Origin: Desulfamplus magnetovallimortis
GTDB taxonomy: Bacteria > Desulfobacterota > Desulfobacteria > Desulfobacterales > Desulfobacteraceae
Length of the DNA stretch: 64,000 bases
Direction: 5' to 3'
Assembly: GCF_900170035.1 (NCBI RefSeq)
Contig: NZ_LT828555.1
Location: 18,110 to 82,109, forward strand
Shown here: one piece after another, positions 1 through 8,809 of the stretch
Position numbering within the stretch: position 1 is the stretch's first letter
Layout: each line of letters begins with the position of its first letter
Made by a program: the position numbers and the translations under genes
The notes under the pieces: model-generated
Seen by the model: only the letters and a program-made list of their open reading frames with translations
Database searches by the model: none
What the model was told of the DNA's origin: nothing

Positions 1-285
1 TCCGTCTGCTTTCGGGTTTATTTCAAAGGCATGGACTTGTCCCGGTGAGATAAACAACAGGCTACCCCGAGAAAATTCATATGGCTTGAAATCAATGTAA
101 TGCCTGCCCTCTCCCTTTGTAATGTACAACGCAACATAGAATGCTAAACGATGGGGCTCTTCTATGGAATGGGAAAGTTGTTCGTTCCTTGAAAAAAGAT
201 GTTTAAGGGGGAATACCTCAAACTCCAACTTGTCTTTTTTTGATTTATGAAAGGGAATTTGGGGGATATTATCCATACTCACCAT
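1..285 (-). CDS. AraC-type transcriptional regulator, N-terminal part (runs off the window)
   Basis: An open frame on the minus strand runs from an ATG at 285 to the window edge, about 95 codons with no stop. The translation has the layout of the AraC N-terminal cupin sensing domain: a basic start, then FYVALYITKGEG and GSLLFISPGQVHAF, which matches the usual pattern of a beta-barrel with a proline-glycine turn before a VHAF/HxF strand. The DNA-binding HTH part would lie beyond position 1. A second ATG at 276 is possible; AAGGG lies about 9 nt before the ATG at 285. The ligand cannot be told from this part. The family call is inferred from the domain pattern. Confidence 0.7.
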   Translation of the reverse strand, partial: MVSMDNIPQIPFHKSKKDKLEFEVFPLKHLFSRNEQLSHSIEEPHRLAFYVALYITKGEGRHYIDFKPYEFSRGSLLFISPGQVHAFEINPKADG

Positions 286-675
286 CCAATACGGCCCTTA
301 CTGTTTTTTGCCAAATCAGCTTTGCTCTAAAGGAACTATCAGAGACCAGGATATTCTGCACGAAATTTTGAACCAGAGTCTTGTTGGCGTCGGTCAACTC
401 ACTATCTTAGGGGAAAGAGCTCAAACTCGATTTTGTACTTTTTATTTATGGAAGAAAACTCGGGGAATATCGTCCATTATTCTTCAATCCGGGCTACCAC
501 CCTAAAGCGGCGTCCCCTTATTATAAAAGGGATAGCAAATGTTGCGGCTTATGGTGATGGCCTTCATTATTTTTCCAGTTCTTACCATCTCATGCCGGTC
601 TCAATTCCCGGAATTATAGATAAATTGTTCACTTTGATGGATGAAACTTCAAATTGCTGAAAAGACGATTAACAT
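286..675. other. 390-bp intergenic stretch without a recognisable gene
   Basis: Two short overlapping plus-strand open frames (308-505 and 433-660) occur here, but neither has a ribosome binding site or recognisable domains. I read them as chance frames. The stretch separates the AraC-type regulator from the end of the signalling operon. No hairpin terminator is obvious. Confidence 0.5.
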
Positions 676-1296
676 TTATGCCTCATTATTTTTTTTCATA
701 TCAATATACCAATCCTCATCACCATATAGCTTATCTGAGCATTCTGTGCATATGCCATGGGTGAATGACGCATTAGAATGTTTTTGAATATATGCTTCAA
801 GAATGTTCCAGTATCCTTTATCGTCTCTAATTTTTTTACATTGCGAACAAATTGGGAGTATCCCTTTTAATACTTTGATTTCGGCCAGAGCATTTTTCAA
901 TTCGTTCATCAACCGCTGTCGTTCAATTGCATACCGAAGGGTCCGCACAATAGCCGATGCGGAAGGTTCTCCCTTATTCAGATAGTCCTGGGCACCTTGC
1001 TGTACCGCTTCAACTGCAATATTGTGATCTTTATTGCCCGTCATGATCACTATTGGTGTAAGTGGAAATTGTTTATGAAAATCCAAGAATGTATCCAGGC
1101 CGAAACTATCAGGAATGTTAAGATCAAGAATCGCTATATCAATGGTCTGTTTTTTTGCCGTTTCAATGGCTTTATCGAGCCGGTCTGCATTTAAAATTGT
1201 GCTCTTTATCTCCTTAGATGATTCAATGGCTTCTTGTAATAGAAAAAGATCATCTGGATTATCTTCAAGGATTAAAATGTTAATATTTGTTTTCAT
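676..1296 (-). CDS. response regulator: receiver domain plus CxxC...CxxC tail
   Basis: About 206 aa. The N-terminal receiver domain carries the acidic pair in ILEDNPDD, the phospho-acceptor Asp in DLNIPDS, the Thr in MTGNKD and the Lys in LNKGEPS. After a short helical linker the C-terminal 60 residues read LPICSQCKKIRDDKGYW, then a histidine region, then HGICTECSDKLY. This CxxC/CxxC tail is common behind PAS or receiver domains in deltaproteobacteria and may bind zinc or a cluster; it has no known function that I can name. The ATG at 1296 is preceded by AAGGA about 10 nt upstream; a GTG at 1302 is the alternative and would overlap the upstream stop. It is the last gene of the four-gene signalling operon and has no DNA-binding output domain. 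Confidence 0.85.
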   Translation of the reverse strand: MKTNINILILEDNPDDLFLLQEAIESSKEIKSTILNADRLDKAIETAKKQTIDIAILDLNIPDSFGLDTFLDFHKQFPLTPIVIMTGNKDHNIAVEAVQQGAQDYLNKGEPSASAIVRTLRYAIERQRLMNELKNALAEIKVLKGILPICSQCKKIRDDKGYWNILEAYIQKHSNASFTHGICTECSDKLYGDEDWYIDMKKNNEA

Positions 1297-1301
1297 AGGC
1301 A

Positions 1302-1751
1302 CTAATTCCTTCGGGGCAACTTGACCAGTTGGAGCCAGAACCCCTCAATCTGTTTGATAATTTTTGTAAATTGAAGAAAATCAACCGGTTTTGAAATGTA
1401 ACAGTTGGCGTGCATTTTATATACTTTACTGATATCTTCTTCATTCTGGGAAGTTGTCAATACCACAACCGGCAAATCCGTCAGGTACGGGTCTTCTCGT
1501 ATCTCCTTTAACACTTCACGTCCGTCCATCTTCGGTAAATTTAAATCAAGAAGGACAAGATCCGGCCTGGATTTTCCTTCATATTCACCCTGGCAACGCA
1601 GGAATTTCATGGCTTCAACACCGTCTGGGACCACATGGACATCCATCCGTACCTTTGAATCTTCCAAAGCCTCCAATGTCAATTCCACATCATCTTCATT
1701 GTCCTCGACCAGAAGCACTTGAGCAGTTTGTATATTGTCAATAGTTGTCAT
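1302..1751 (-). CDS. single-domain response regulator, Rcp1 type
   Basis: 149 aa, a lone CheY-like receiver. VLLVEDNEDD gives the acidic pair, LVLLDLNLPKMDG the phospho-acceptor Asp, VVLTTSQNEEDI the Thr region and CYISKPVDF the conserved Lys-Pro. The long DLNLPKMDG form and the QIEGFWL ending are typical of the Rcp1 family, phospho-relay partners of kinases with HisKA domains such as cyanobacterial phytochromes. The start overlaps the stop of the upstream MASE3 kinase by 4 nt, so it is probably translationally coupled and probably its phosphorylation target. That pairing is inferred from position. Confidence 0.9.
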   Translation of the reverse strand: MTTIDNIQTAQVLLVEDNEDDVELTLEALEDSKVRMDVHVVPDGVEAMKFLRCQGEYEGKSRPDLVLLDLNLPKMDGREVLKEIREDPYLTDLPVVVLTTSQNEEDISKVYKMHANCYISKPVDFLQFTKIIKQIEGFWLQLVKLPRRN

Positions 1752-3316
1752 TTTTTAATCCTTTCTTTTGGAAGTGTGAAAAAAAAAGTTGATCCATGAT
1801 CTTTTTCAGATTCAACCCATATGTAACCGCCATGACGTTCAACAATTTTTTTGCACAGGGTAAGTCCTACACCCGTTCCGGAATATTCCTGGCGGCTGTG
1901 CAGCCGTTGAAACACAACAAAAATTCTTTCATAAAATTTCGACTCAATGCCAATGCCATTATCTTTTATAAAAAAACAGTAATCATTTTCCTGCTCTTTG
2001 CAACCGATTGAAATGGCAGGTTCTGAACGCTCATTATACTTCAGTGCATTGGATATCAGATTTTGAAATAGGGTGTGGATCTGAGTTGCATCTGCCTCTA
2101 AATTCGGCAACCTGTCAGCAGTGATTATTCCCGCTTTTTCTTGAATCTGCTTCTCAAGGCGGTTCAGCACCATGGTAACGACGTCATTCAAATCCATTGA
2201 TTCAAAGGGATTGTCCTTGGTATTGATCCTCGACAGAGCGAGCAAATCCTGTATCAGAGACTGCATCCTGTGTCCGGCATTGACCGAACGTTTGATATAC
2301 TGCCGGCCTTTCTCATCCAGCTGACCTGTATACCTGGATTCAAGAAGCTGCAAAAAACCAACAATGGCCCTTAACGGTTCCTGAAGATCATGGGACGCGA
2401 CATAGGCAAACTGAGCCAACTCATCATTAGATCGTTCCAATTCTCTGGTACGCTCCCTGACCATTTTCTCAGTTTGGGCATATGCATTCTGATATTTATT
2501 TTCACTGTCTTTTAAAGATTTGAAAAGAACTTGATAAGGACGCGTTAAGCCGGAGTGGACCAATGCTATATACAGCAGGTAAAATGAAATAATTTTAAAG
2601 TAATGGCCAAGTAGATTGGAAAAATCGTAAACGCTGACATAAAAAGTAAATGCCAGTTCTGCACAGATCGTCATCGCAATGGAAAGCGCAAGTAATCGGA
2701 AAACCAACGGATCAAGCATACCTTTTTTCATATAGAGTAGCCTATAGGCTGAACCGAGAAGCATGCATATGGCATATTCACTGAAGATTTTAAACCGGGT
2801 GAGACCGACTCCTTCCATATAGCAGTCCGGAAACACCTGCCAGAAAAAAATTGTCCCCAATAGCAGCATCGTTGCCCCTGTCCAGCATCCAAAAAGTAAA
2901 ACCGGCTGGATTTTTCTTCTGAAAAGCAGAGGGAGCATTAAAAAAGAGACGCTTTCCATGTAGCGGGCCAGTATCCAAAGCTGGGTGGGAAGGTTTGCCC
3001 CCCAATGGGTGCTAAACACCCCCATTCCTTTATATGCCAACGTATGCAGCAGATCGACGATTCCTATAAAAAAATAGGCAATGCCAACAAACACGAGGGA
3101 ATCGGCATCCGTAATATACCGTGTGTTCCACACCAGAAAAAAGAGAGCCCAGGCAACCGCAATTGAAAACAATTCAGCAAAACTATGAAACAGTAAGAAA
3201 TTGTAACGACTTATAATGACAAGACCTACCAGTCCAACGATTCCGATAACTGCCGGAAAAATCCATGTCGATTGTTCAGTCGGATGCTGATATGGAAGCT
3301 TGTGGTTTTGGCGCAT
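1748..3316 (-). CDS. MASE3-domain membrane histidine kinase
   Basis: 522 aa. The first about 270 residues form a multi-pass membrane sensor with the hallmarks of MASE3 (IVDLLHTLAYKGMGVF, ARYMESVSFL). A short coiled coil follows (MVRERTRELERSNDEL), then HisKA with the phospho-accepting His in ASHDLQEPLRAIVGF, then a HATPase_c domain with N box FQNLISNALKYNE, G1 box KDNGIGIE and G2 box GTGVGLTLCKKI. All boxes for activity are present. The downstream Rcp1-type receiver overlaps its stop, and the upstream SBP-PAS kinase ends at its start (3317), so all four genes lie in one operon. The signal sensed by MASE3 is unknown. Confidence 0.9.
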   Translation of the reverse strand: MRQNHKLPYQHPTEQSTWIFPAVIGIVGLVGLVIISRYNFLLFHSFAELFSIAVAWALFFLVWNTRYITDADSLVFVGIAYFFIGIVDLLHTLAYKGMGVFSTHWGANLPTQLWILARYMESVSFLMLPLLFRRKIQPVLLFGCWTGATMLLLGTIFFWQVFPDCYMEGVGLTRFKIFSEYAICMLLGSAYRLLYMKKGMLDPLVFRLLALSIAMTICAELAFTFYVSVYDFSNLLGHYFKIISFYLLYIALVHSGLTRPYQVLFKSLKDSENKYQNAYAQTEKMVRERTRELERSNDELAQFAYVASHDLQEPLRAIVGFLQLLESRYTGQLDEKGRQYIKRSVNAGHRMQSLIQDLLALSRINTKDNPFESMDLNDVVTMVLNRLEKQIQEKAGIITADRLPNLEADATQIHTLFQNLISNALKYNERSEPAISIGCKEQENDYCFFIKDNGIGIESKFYERIFVVFQRLHSRQEYSGTGVGLTLCKKIVERHGGYIWVESEKDHGSTFFFTLPKERIKK

Positions 3317-6124
3317 CTATTTTTCTCCTTGAGGCAGGGTAAAATAAAATATTGAGCCTTTTCCGGACTCTGATTCAACCCAGATGTTTCCACGATGCCG
3401 TTCAACAATTTTTTTGCACAATGCCAAGCCAATTCCGCTACCAGAATAATCTTTTCTTGGGTGGAGGCGTTGAAATATCATAAAAATCTTATCACGGAAC
3501 TCTTTTGAAATGCCAATGCCGTTGTCCTTGACAAAAAAGCGGCATTCATGACCTTTATCCTCATAGCCGATTTCAATTGTCGGTTTTAAAGCCTCATTGT
3601 ATTTCAAGGCGTTGACAATGAGATTCTGGAATAGACCCTGAATTTGACTTTTGTCAACCATCAGAGTTGGTAATCTCGAATAGGTGACGACACCGTTTTC
3701 CTCTGTGATTGTTGATTGCATATGTTCCAGGACTTCTTCTAATACTTTTGTAAGATCCGTTGGTTCAAATGATGTATTGAGTGTGTTCACCCTTGATACT
3801 TTTAACAAATCGCTGATTAGACTCTGCATTCGGTGACCGGCTTTTACGACCCGTTCAATATAATGCCTCCCTTTTTCATCCAGTTGATTTTTGTATTTTG
3901 ACTGGAGCAGTTGTAAAAATCCGATGACTGCCCGCAGCGGCTCCTGGAGATCATGTGATGCCACGTAGGCAAACTGCTCAAGTTCGGCATTTGATTTTTC
4001 CAGGTCAGCAAGTGTTTCTTCCAAAATTATTTCAGCTTGCTTGCGCTTTGAGATATCACGGATAACACTGACAATGCCCAAAGGATTTCCTGCTTCATCC
4101 TTAAGCATGGATACCGTGTGTTCGCTTTGGAAAATCTCTCCATTTTTTCTTTTGGCTCTGAATTCAAATTCTGCAGATTTCCCCTGACCAAAGGCATCCT
4201 CTATTTTTTTGCCGAATTCAACAAAATGATCCTGATCCACATGCAGGATACTTGTGGATTGATCATGGATCTCTTTTTCCGTATATCCGAATATTTTTTT
4301 TGTGGCCTTGTTTACACTGATCAATTCCCTTTGGGGAGAAACGACCAAAACAGCTTCTTCAAGAGCATTATAGATACTTCTCATCCAGAGTTCAGATGCT
4401 TTTAATGATGCCTCCATATCCCGTCTCTGGGTGCAGTCCCTGCCCACAGCATAGGTGACACCCTGATTCGGCATTGGATGAAATGTCCATTCAAGCCATT
4501 TAACAGAACCATCCTTGCAGACGTAACGGTTTGAAAAGTTGATAACTTTTTTCCCTTGTTGTAATTGTTCATGGATCACCTTTTCGGTTTTTTCCCTGTC
4601 GTCCGGATGGACAAAATTCATATAAGGTCTTTGGAGCAATTCTTCCTGGGTGTATCCGAGTATCTGTTCGGCTGCGGGATTAATCAGTCGGAAATATCCA
4701 TTGATATCCGCAATACAGAAAAGATCTGATATCAATGTAAAAAATTTTTCAAATCGCTCTTCTGCCTGCTTTAGCTCTGTTAAATCAATGAATGTTGCCA
4801 GAAAATATTCCTGGAATGTGGAACCCGAAATAATGATATCTCTAAGATCGCCATTTTTGCATGTGACCCGGTATTCTACGGATTGGATATCGGTATTCTC
4901 TTTTTGTGCTTTTTCAACAGCGGTTTCCCAGGTCTTTATGACCCACTTTCTGTATTTCGGATCAGGGTAGGCCAATACCCACCACTCTTCAAGTGTTGGA
5001 ACATCAGATTTGGTATACCCGAAAACTTCAGTAAATTTGAGATTAAAATCAAGAATGACCCCTTTATTATTAACATAGCACAACGGGATGGCTGCAACAT
5101 CGAAAAGTGTTCTGAACTTGTTTTCACTGTCATGCAGGGTTTTTTCCGTCTGTTTTCGCTCACGAATCTCTTCCTGAAGATAGTTAGTTTTACTTGCCAC
5201 TTCCCTTCGCAGGTACCAGATTCCCATAGCCGCTGCCAGGAATAATAACGGAACGAGTATGAAAAAAAGATATTTCAGTATTTGTTTCCAACTGACTCGT
5301 GGTTGGGGCAGGATCGGGCCGAACCATTTATCGTACAATTCATTGTAACTGCCGTTGGCAATAACGATAGCTAGGCCCTCATTCAAAAGTGATAGTAGCT
5401 CCTTGTCGCCTTCATGTACGGCAAAACAGAACTTCTGCTCATATCCGGATAACGGTCTGGAACCTGGTCTGATATTGGTTTCCTGATGTGAATGAATGCT
5501 GACGACATTGGTAATCTTCAGTTTGTTCAGCAGCTGAAAGCCGACCAGTTGCAGCATGAGCACAGCATCATGTTTGCCCGATGAGAGCAGCTGCATCGCC
5601 TGCTCATAATTGTCCGTTAAAATCAATTTGTCGGTTAATTGGTTTTGAACTGCATATTCATGGGCATTGTCCCCTTGCATTACCAGCACTTCTTTTCCTT
5701 TTAAATCACTAACTCTGAATATGGAATTGTCTCCTTTTCGGACAAAAACAGTGCCGTGCAGCCGCATGAAAGGTGCCGTAAAATCCAGCAGTTTATTTCG
5801 TTCTTCAGAGTATGCCACAAGAGGCAGGACATCCAGTTCCCCGTCAATCAACTGCTGCTTGATTTTATGCCATGGACCAACCTTAAAATTAATTTTCCTG
5901 CCCATTGTTGTAACAACTGCTTTTAACAAGTCAACAGAAAAACCGTCTGCAGAACCATTGTCAAGCACCAGTGCAAAGGGAGGGTAATCCAATTCACTTG
6001 CAGACTTAATAATTGGATCAGATAGACTCAATGGGATATTGTTATCTGCATAAGACGAGGATTGATAAATACTGATAAAAAATATCGCCAAAATAAGAAT
6101 AGGGGTTGAATACGATTTAGACAT
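3317..6124 (-). CDS. sensor histidine kinase with periplasmic SBP domain and three PAS domains
   Basis: About 935 aa. After a signal peptide or first membrane helix (ILILAIFFISIYQ), residues about 35-275 form a family 3 solute-binding domain (ELDYPPFALVLDNG, MQGDNAHEYAVQNQL, ELYDKWFGPILP). One membrane helix follows (LFFILVPLLFLAAAMGIWYL), then three PAS domains at about 335-460, 465-585 and 590-710, then HisKA (SHDLQEPLRAVIGFL) and HATPase_c (KDNGIGISKEF, GSGIGLALCKKI). The start at 6124 is chosen because GAGG lies 4 nt upstream. An ATG 51 nt further up (6175) has no ribosome binding site. Such kinases usually sense small amino-acid-like ligands in the periplasm; the ligand here is unknown. 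It heads the operon with the MASE3 kinase and two receivers. Confidence 0.9.
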   Translation of the reverse strand: MSKSYSTPILILAIFFISIYQSSSYADNNIPLSLSDPIIKSASELDYPPFALVLDNGSADGFSVDLLKAVVTTMGRKINFKVGPWHKIKQQLIDGELDVLPLVAYSEERNKLLDFTAPFMRLHGTVFVRKGDNSIFRVSDLKGKEVLVMQGDNAHEYAVQNQLTDKLILTDNYEQAMQLLSSGKHDAVLMLQLVGFQLLNKLKITNVVSIHSHQETNIRPGSRPLSGYEQKFCFAVHEGDKELLSLLNEGLAIVIANGSYNELYDKWFGPILPQPRVSWKQILKYLFFILVPLLFLAAAMGIWYLRREVASKTNYLQEEIRERKQTEKTLHDSENKFRTLFDVAAIPLCYVNNKGVILDFNLKFTEVFGYTKSDVPTLEEWWVLAYPDPKYRKWVIKTWETAVEKAQKENTDIQSVEYRVTCKNGDLRDIIISGSTFQEYFLATFIDLTELKQAEERFEKFFTLISDLFCIADINGYFRLINPAAEQILGYTQEELLQRPYMNFVHPDDREKTEKVIHEQLQQGKKVINFSNRYVCKDGSVKWLEWTFHPMPNQGVTYAVGRDCTQRRDMEASLKASELWMRSIYNALEEAVLVVSPQRELISVNKATKKIFGYTEKEIHDQSTSILHVDQDHFVEFGKKIEDAFGQGKSAEFEFRAKRKNGEIFQSEHTVSMLKDEAGNPLGIVSVIRDISKRKQAEIILEETLADLEKSNAELEQFAYVASHDLQEPLRAVIGFLQLLQSKYKNQLDEKGRHYIERVVKAGHRMQSLISDLLKVSRVNTLNTSFEPTDLTKVLEEVLEHMQSTITEENGVVTYSRLPTLMVDKSQIQGLFQNLIVNALKYNEALKPTIEIGYEDKGHECRFFVKDNGIGISKEFRDKIFMIFQRLHPRKDYSGSGIGLALCKKIVERHRGNIWVESESGKGSIFYFTLPQGEK

Positions 6125-6348
6125 ATTACCTCGCACAAAATTTACAAAAGAAATTATGCTATTCATTATTTTCAAAATTTTAACGATTCAAAGGGGTGTG
6201 TTTGAGCGTAGAAAGTTTAGGAATGCAGATGAAATGTTCAATACATTCCTTTACCATATCAAGATCCAGGAATTCAACAAGAATTGTCAAAATATCAGTA
6301 TGTTATTCCAGATCAACACGTGTAGATTTATCCGTTCATTTGTTATCT

Positions 6349-8076
6349 TTATAAGCCTGCTTCTTGAATGGCTTTCCAAAGATTTCGTCTCCTGTGGTGC
6401 TTTTGCTTCCACCGGCTTAGAATTGTTTGATATTCTTTGGGATTAACTTCCCGAAGAGCGGCTAACCACATGGCATGTGAATCATAATTTGATTTATGGG
6501 CATGTACAGGATCCGGTAAAAAATCAAGCAGATGTTTTACCCAAAACTCTTCTAATAAAGGCGCAAGGGCAACTCCATTTACCTTTTTAAGTCCTTTCAA
6601 TATGGAAGGATTTTGTGGGTCTCCTTCCCGGGGATGATATATGGCCTTAAATAGTGAAGGGTATTTTTTCCTTAAATCGGAAAGTTCAGCAAGAGCAAAG
6701 GTCAGTGTAAACAGATTTGTTTTTTGGTCAATTAACTCTTTTGGGTTATCAGACAATGTTTTCAACCATTCCTTGATTTTTTTAAAAAACCAGGATGAAT
6801 CTTTGTCTTTATCAAGGGTTGCGTCCATCAACCATTTAATCCAGGGGTTTTTTGATTGGTAACTTGCCCTGTGAGCACAACATTCTTTCCATTCTTCGAT
6901 CAATCCAGACACCGCTGACGTGTCAATTATTTCAATGACGCTGACAACCTTATCCCACTCATAAGTGGTTTCGTAGGTTACAATCTGGAATTTAAGAGCA
7001 TTGACCCTTGATGGCATATTGATTTTATCTGCAATGTCCATCCAGTTTTTCATCAACTCAATGATGCTACGATTTGGTGAACTATAAAAATATTTTCGAT
7101 CAGAAATTAAAAGCGATTTTTCCGGATTCCACAGGTTTTTCTCTTCTCTGTCAAGAAAGCTGTTAATCGTTTGCCTGGATAGTTCTTCGGCTTCTGCAAG
7201 CCTGTCATTTTTCAAACTATCCTCAATTAGCGGGATTCCGTATTCCCAGTTTTCATGAAACATGTTACGGCAGGTCTCAAGATAAGAGGTCTGATCAAAT
7301 TGACTTGAAAAAGTATGATACACCTGATGCCATATGCAATACTTATCGTTCAGGCGTTTTTTCCAGACAGGGGTATCTTTATTTTCATTTATGTAATCAT
7401 AAATTTCTTTTTGATCATCTTCAGAAAGGGCATCAATGCAATTAAAATACCCCTGGTTATCCATGCTGATAATCTTTAAATTATCTTCGGTTTCAATTAA
7501 ACTGTTTAAAAAAGTCTCCACTGAATCAGCATTAAGCCATGCCCATTTAACCATACATTCAGTTGCAGATACACTAAAGTAGGCGTCGGAGTATTCTGCC
7601 CCCATCCATTCCGGATACTCCATAATACCTGATTCAACCTCTTGCAGAGCTACTTGAAAGAGCTCTGGCTCATCCTCCTGCATTTGACTGATTCTATCTA
7701 AATAAGGTAACATTTTTACAGCTATCTTTTCCAGGTCTTCAGCAAAATCGTTGCTGCCAAAATACGGTGTTTCCCAATGATTGTCTTGACATACATATTC
7801 CCCATCTTCATCCCCTAATTTTGAGACACATCTATTCCAGGATCTCCATAATTCATCCCATTCCTGGATAAATTTATTATCTGACACAACTTTGGTTGTT
7901 TTGTCAGAGAAGAGTAATTGAGAGGCGATCTCTTCAATATTCTCATTGTTCAGGTCTGAAAGTACCTGTTTTATATGTTTTTTGTCCATTGAAGATAAAA
8001 GACCATCCAGAAGCCGGGCCATCTCATCTATTGTCAGCGCTTCAATAAGTTGTTTCCCAAAGGTTTTTTTTGTCAT
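6349..8076 (-). CDS. large protein of unknown function, acidic, helix-rich
   Basis: About 575 aa, not recognised. It starts with a helical region (TIDEMARLLDGLLSSMD), continues as acidic helices rich in Trp and aromatic residues, and ends in a basic tail (SRWKQKHHRRRNLWKA). No signal peptide, membrane helix or catalytic motif is seen. The middle part (LKNDRLAEAEELSRQTINSFL) resembles helical hairpins of the TPR or SWIM-associated type, but no defined repeat can be claimed. The ATG at 8076 has AGAG about 8 nt upstream and is preferred to an upstream ATG at 8226. The longer version would translate an R2 repeat (8106-8250) and is therefore unlikely. It stands alone between the signalling operon and a repeat-rich stretch. 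Confidence 0.6.
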   Translation of the reverse strand: MTKKTFGKQLIEALTIDEMARLLDGLLSSMDKKHIKQVLSDLNNENIEEIASQLLFSDKTTKVVSDNKFIQEWDELWRSWNRCVSKLGDEDGEYVCQDNHWETPYFGSNDFAEDLEKIAVKMLPYLDRISQMQEDEPELFQVALQEVESGIMEYPEWMGAEYSDAYFSVSATECMVKWAWLNADSVETFLNSLIETEDNLKIISMDNQGYFNCIDALSEDDQKEIYDYINENKDTPVWKKRLNDKYCIWHQVYHTFSSQFDQTSYLETCRNMFHENWEYGIPLIEDSLKNDRLAEAEELSRQTINSFLDREEKNLWNPEKSLLISDRKYFYSSPNRSIIELMKNWMDIADKINMPSRVNALKFQIVTYETTYEWDKVVSVIEIIDTSAVSGLIEEWKECCAHRASYQSKNPWIKWLMDATLDKDKDSSWFFKKIKEWLKTLSDNPKELIDQKTNLFTLTFALAELSDLRKKYPSLFKAIYHPREGDPQNPSILKGLKKVNGVALAPLLEEFWVKHLLDFLPDPVHAHKSNYDSHAMWLAALREVNPKEYQTILSRWKQKHHRRRNLWKAIQEAGL

Positions 8077-8105
8077 ATCTAATCTCTTGTGTGGTTTTGT
8101 ATTAG

Positions 8106-8250
8106 AAAATCTCCATAACATGCTGATATACAACGACTTGCATGCTTCGTTGTGATGCGACAGCAAACATGGGGGGTTATAAGAAAGTTCCCGATTTTTA
8201 AGGGCTTTCATACTTCGTTGTGACAAATTGCTTTGCCATGGCCCTTATAT
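8106..8250. repeat. R2-family palindromic repeat
   Basis: Contains two copies of the CATGCTTCGTTGTG-type motif followed by a TGCCATGGC-type core and the GAAAGTTCC/GACTTTCA stems that define R2. Other copies lie at 10507-10830, 13201-13420, 41475-41630 and 54343-54425. It sits just upstream of the 575-aa unknown gene and spoils the longer upstream start of that frame. Confidence 0.7.
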
Positions 8251-8427
8251 ATTGAAAATCGACACCTATGATCTTGTAAGCCTTGTCAACACTGTCTGAA
8301 TCAGGATTCCCAAGATTAACAAGATAAGGCAAGATTATCTATCCTGAGCATCCTATCCATCCTGGTTATCCTGGTTCAGACAACTGCAATAACTTCGGAA
8401 AAAGCAATAAGATGTCTATTTTGAGTA
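8251..8427. repeat. R1 element, copy A (about 177 bp)
   Basis: An R1 copy with the terminal sequence ATTGAAAATCGACACCT at one end and the matching inverted end TATTTTGAGTA at the other. Inside is a second inverted pair, TGTCTGAATCAGGAT and ATCCTGGTTCAGACA, around a run of CAGGAT/ATCCTG words. The whole element can fold as one long imperfect hairpin. Five further copies are in this window. Confidence 0.85.
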
Positions 8428-8580
8428 TATAGTACTCCAGATAATAAAATTCATTAATTTAATACTATAGGAATTACCTTTTTTAGGGAACAAAAAAAGC
8501 CCACCTACATAGCGCTAAATTCAAACACGTGACATGGAAAAGATCAATATGAAAAATAGGAAAAAAATACAGTAAAAATC

Positions 8581-8680
8581 GGCATCCTTCATATCATACA
8601 GAAAGTACTTTACACTTTCCAGAACAGTATCCCCGAAAAACGGGCATTCTTTTCGGGAAAGTGTAAACTGGGAAATGAAA
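8581..8680. repeat. R3 element, copy a (about 100 bp)
   Basis: Begins GGCATCCTTCATATCAT and continues GAAAGTACTTTACACTTTCC, a GC-rich loop region, then GGGAAAGTGTAAACTGG and AATGAAAG. This is the R3 pattern: inverted GGCATCYTTCAT ends and inner AAGTGTAAA stems. The far end has drifted from the consensus. Confidence 0.75.
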
Positions 8681-8809
8681 GAGGTAGAAGCCGAAAGGAT
8701 TATATCAAAAAATTATTCACAGCTTGGTCTTATTGCAAAAAAATGTGAACTACTGGACTCTTCATGGAAAAACGTGTTATCCGCATCATGGGTAGAAAGA
8801 GTGTTATGA
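8675..8809 (+). CDS. small ORF (44 aa) overlapping the BtuF/BtuD remnant
   Basis: An ATG inside the end of the R3 repeat opens a 44-codon frame with plausible protein-like composition (MKEVEAERIISKNYSQLG, then KKCELLDSSWKNVLSASW). It overlaps the start of the next frame at 8764 in another phase. I do not recognise it. It may be the 5' end of a decayed gene or a chance frame, since its start codon lies in a repeat. Confidence 0.25.
   Translation: MKEVEAERIISKNYSQLGLIAKKCELLDSSWKNVLSASWVERVL

Noticed and set aside
8077-8226. Longer N-terminus for the 575-aa protein
   Set aside because: The extension would be coded by an R2 repeat, while the ATG at 8076 has a ribosome binding site.
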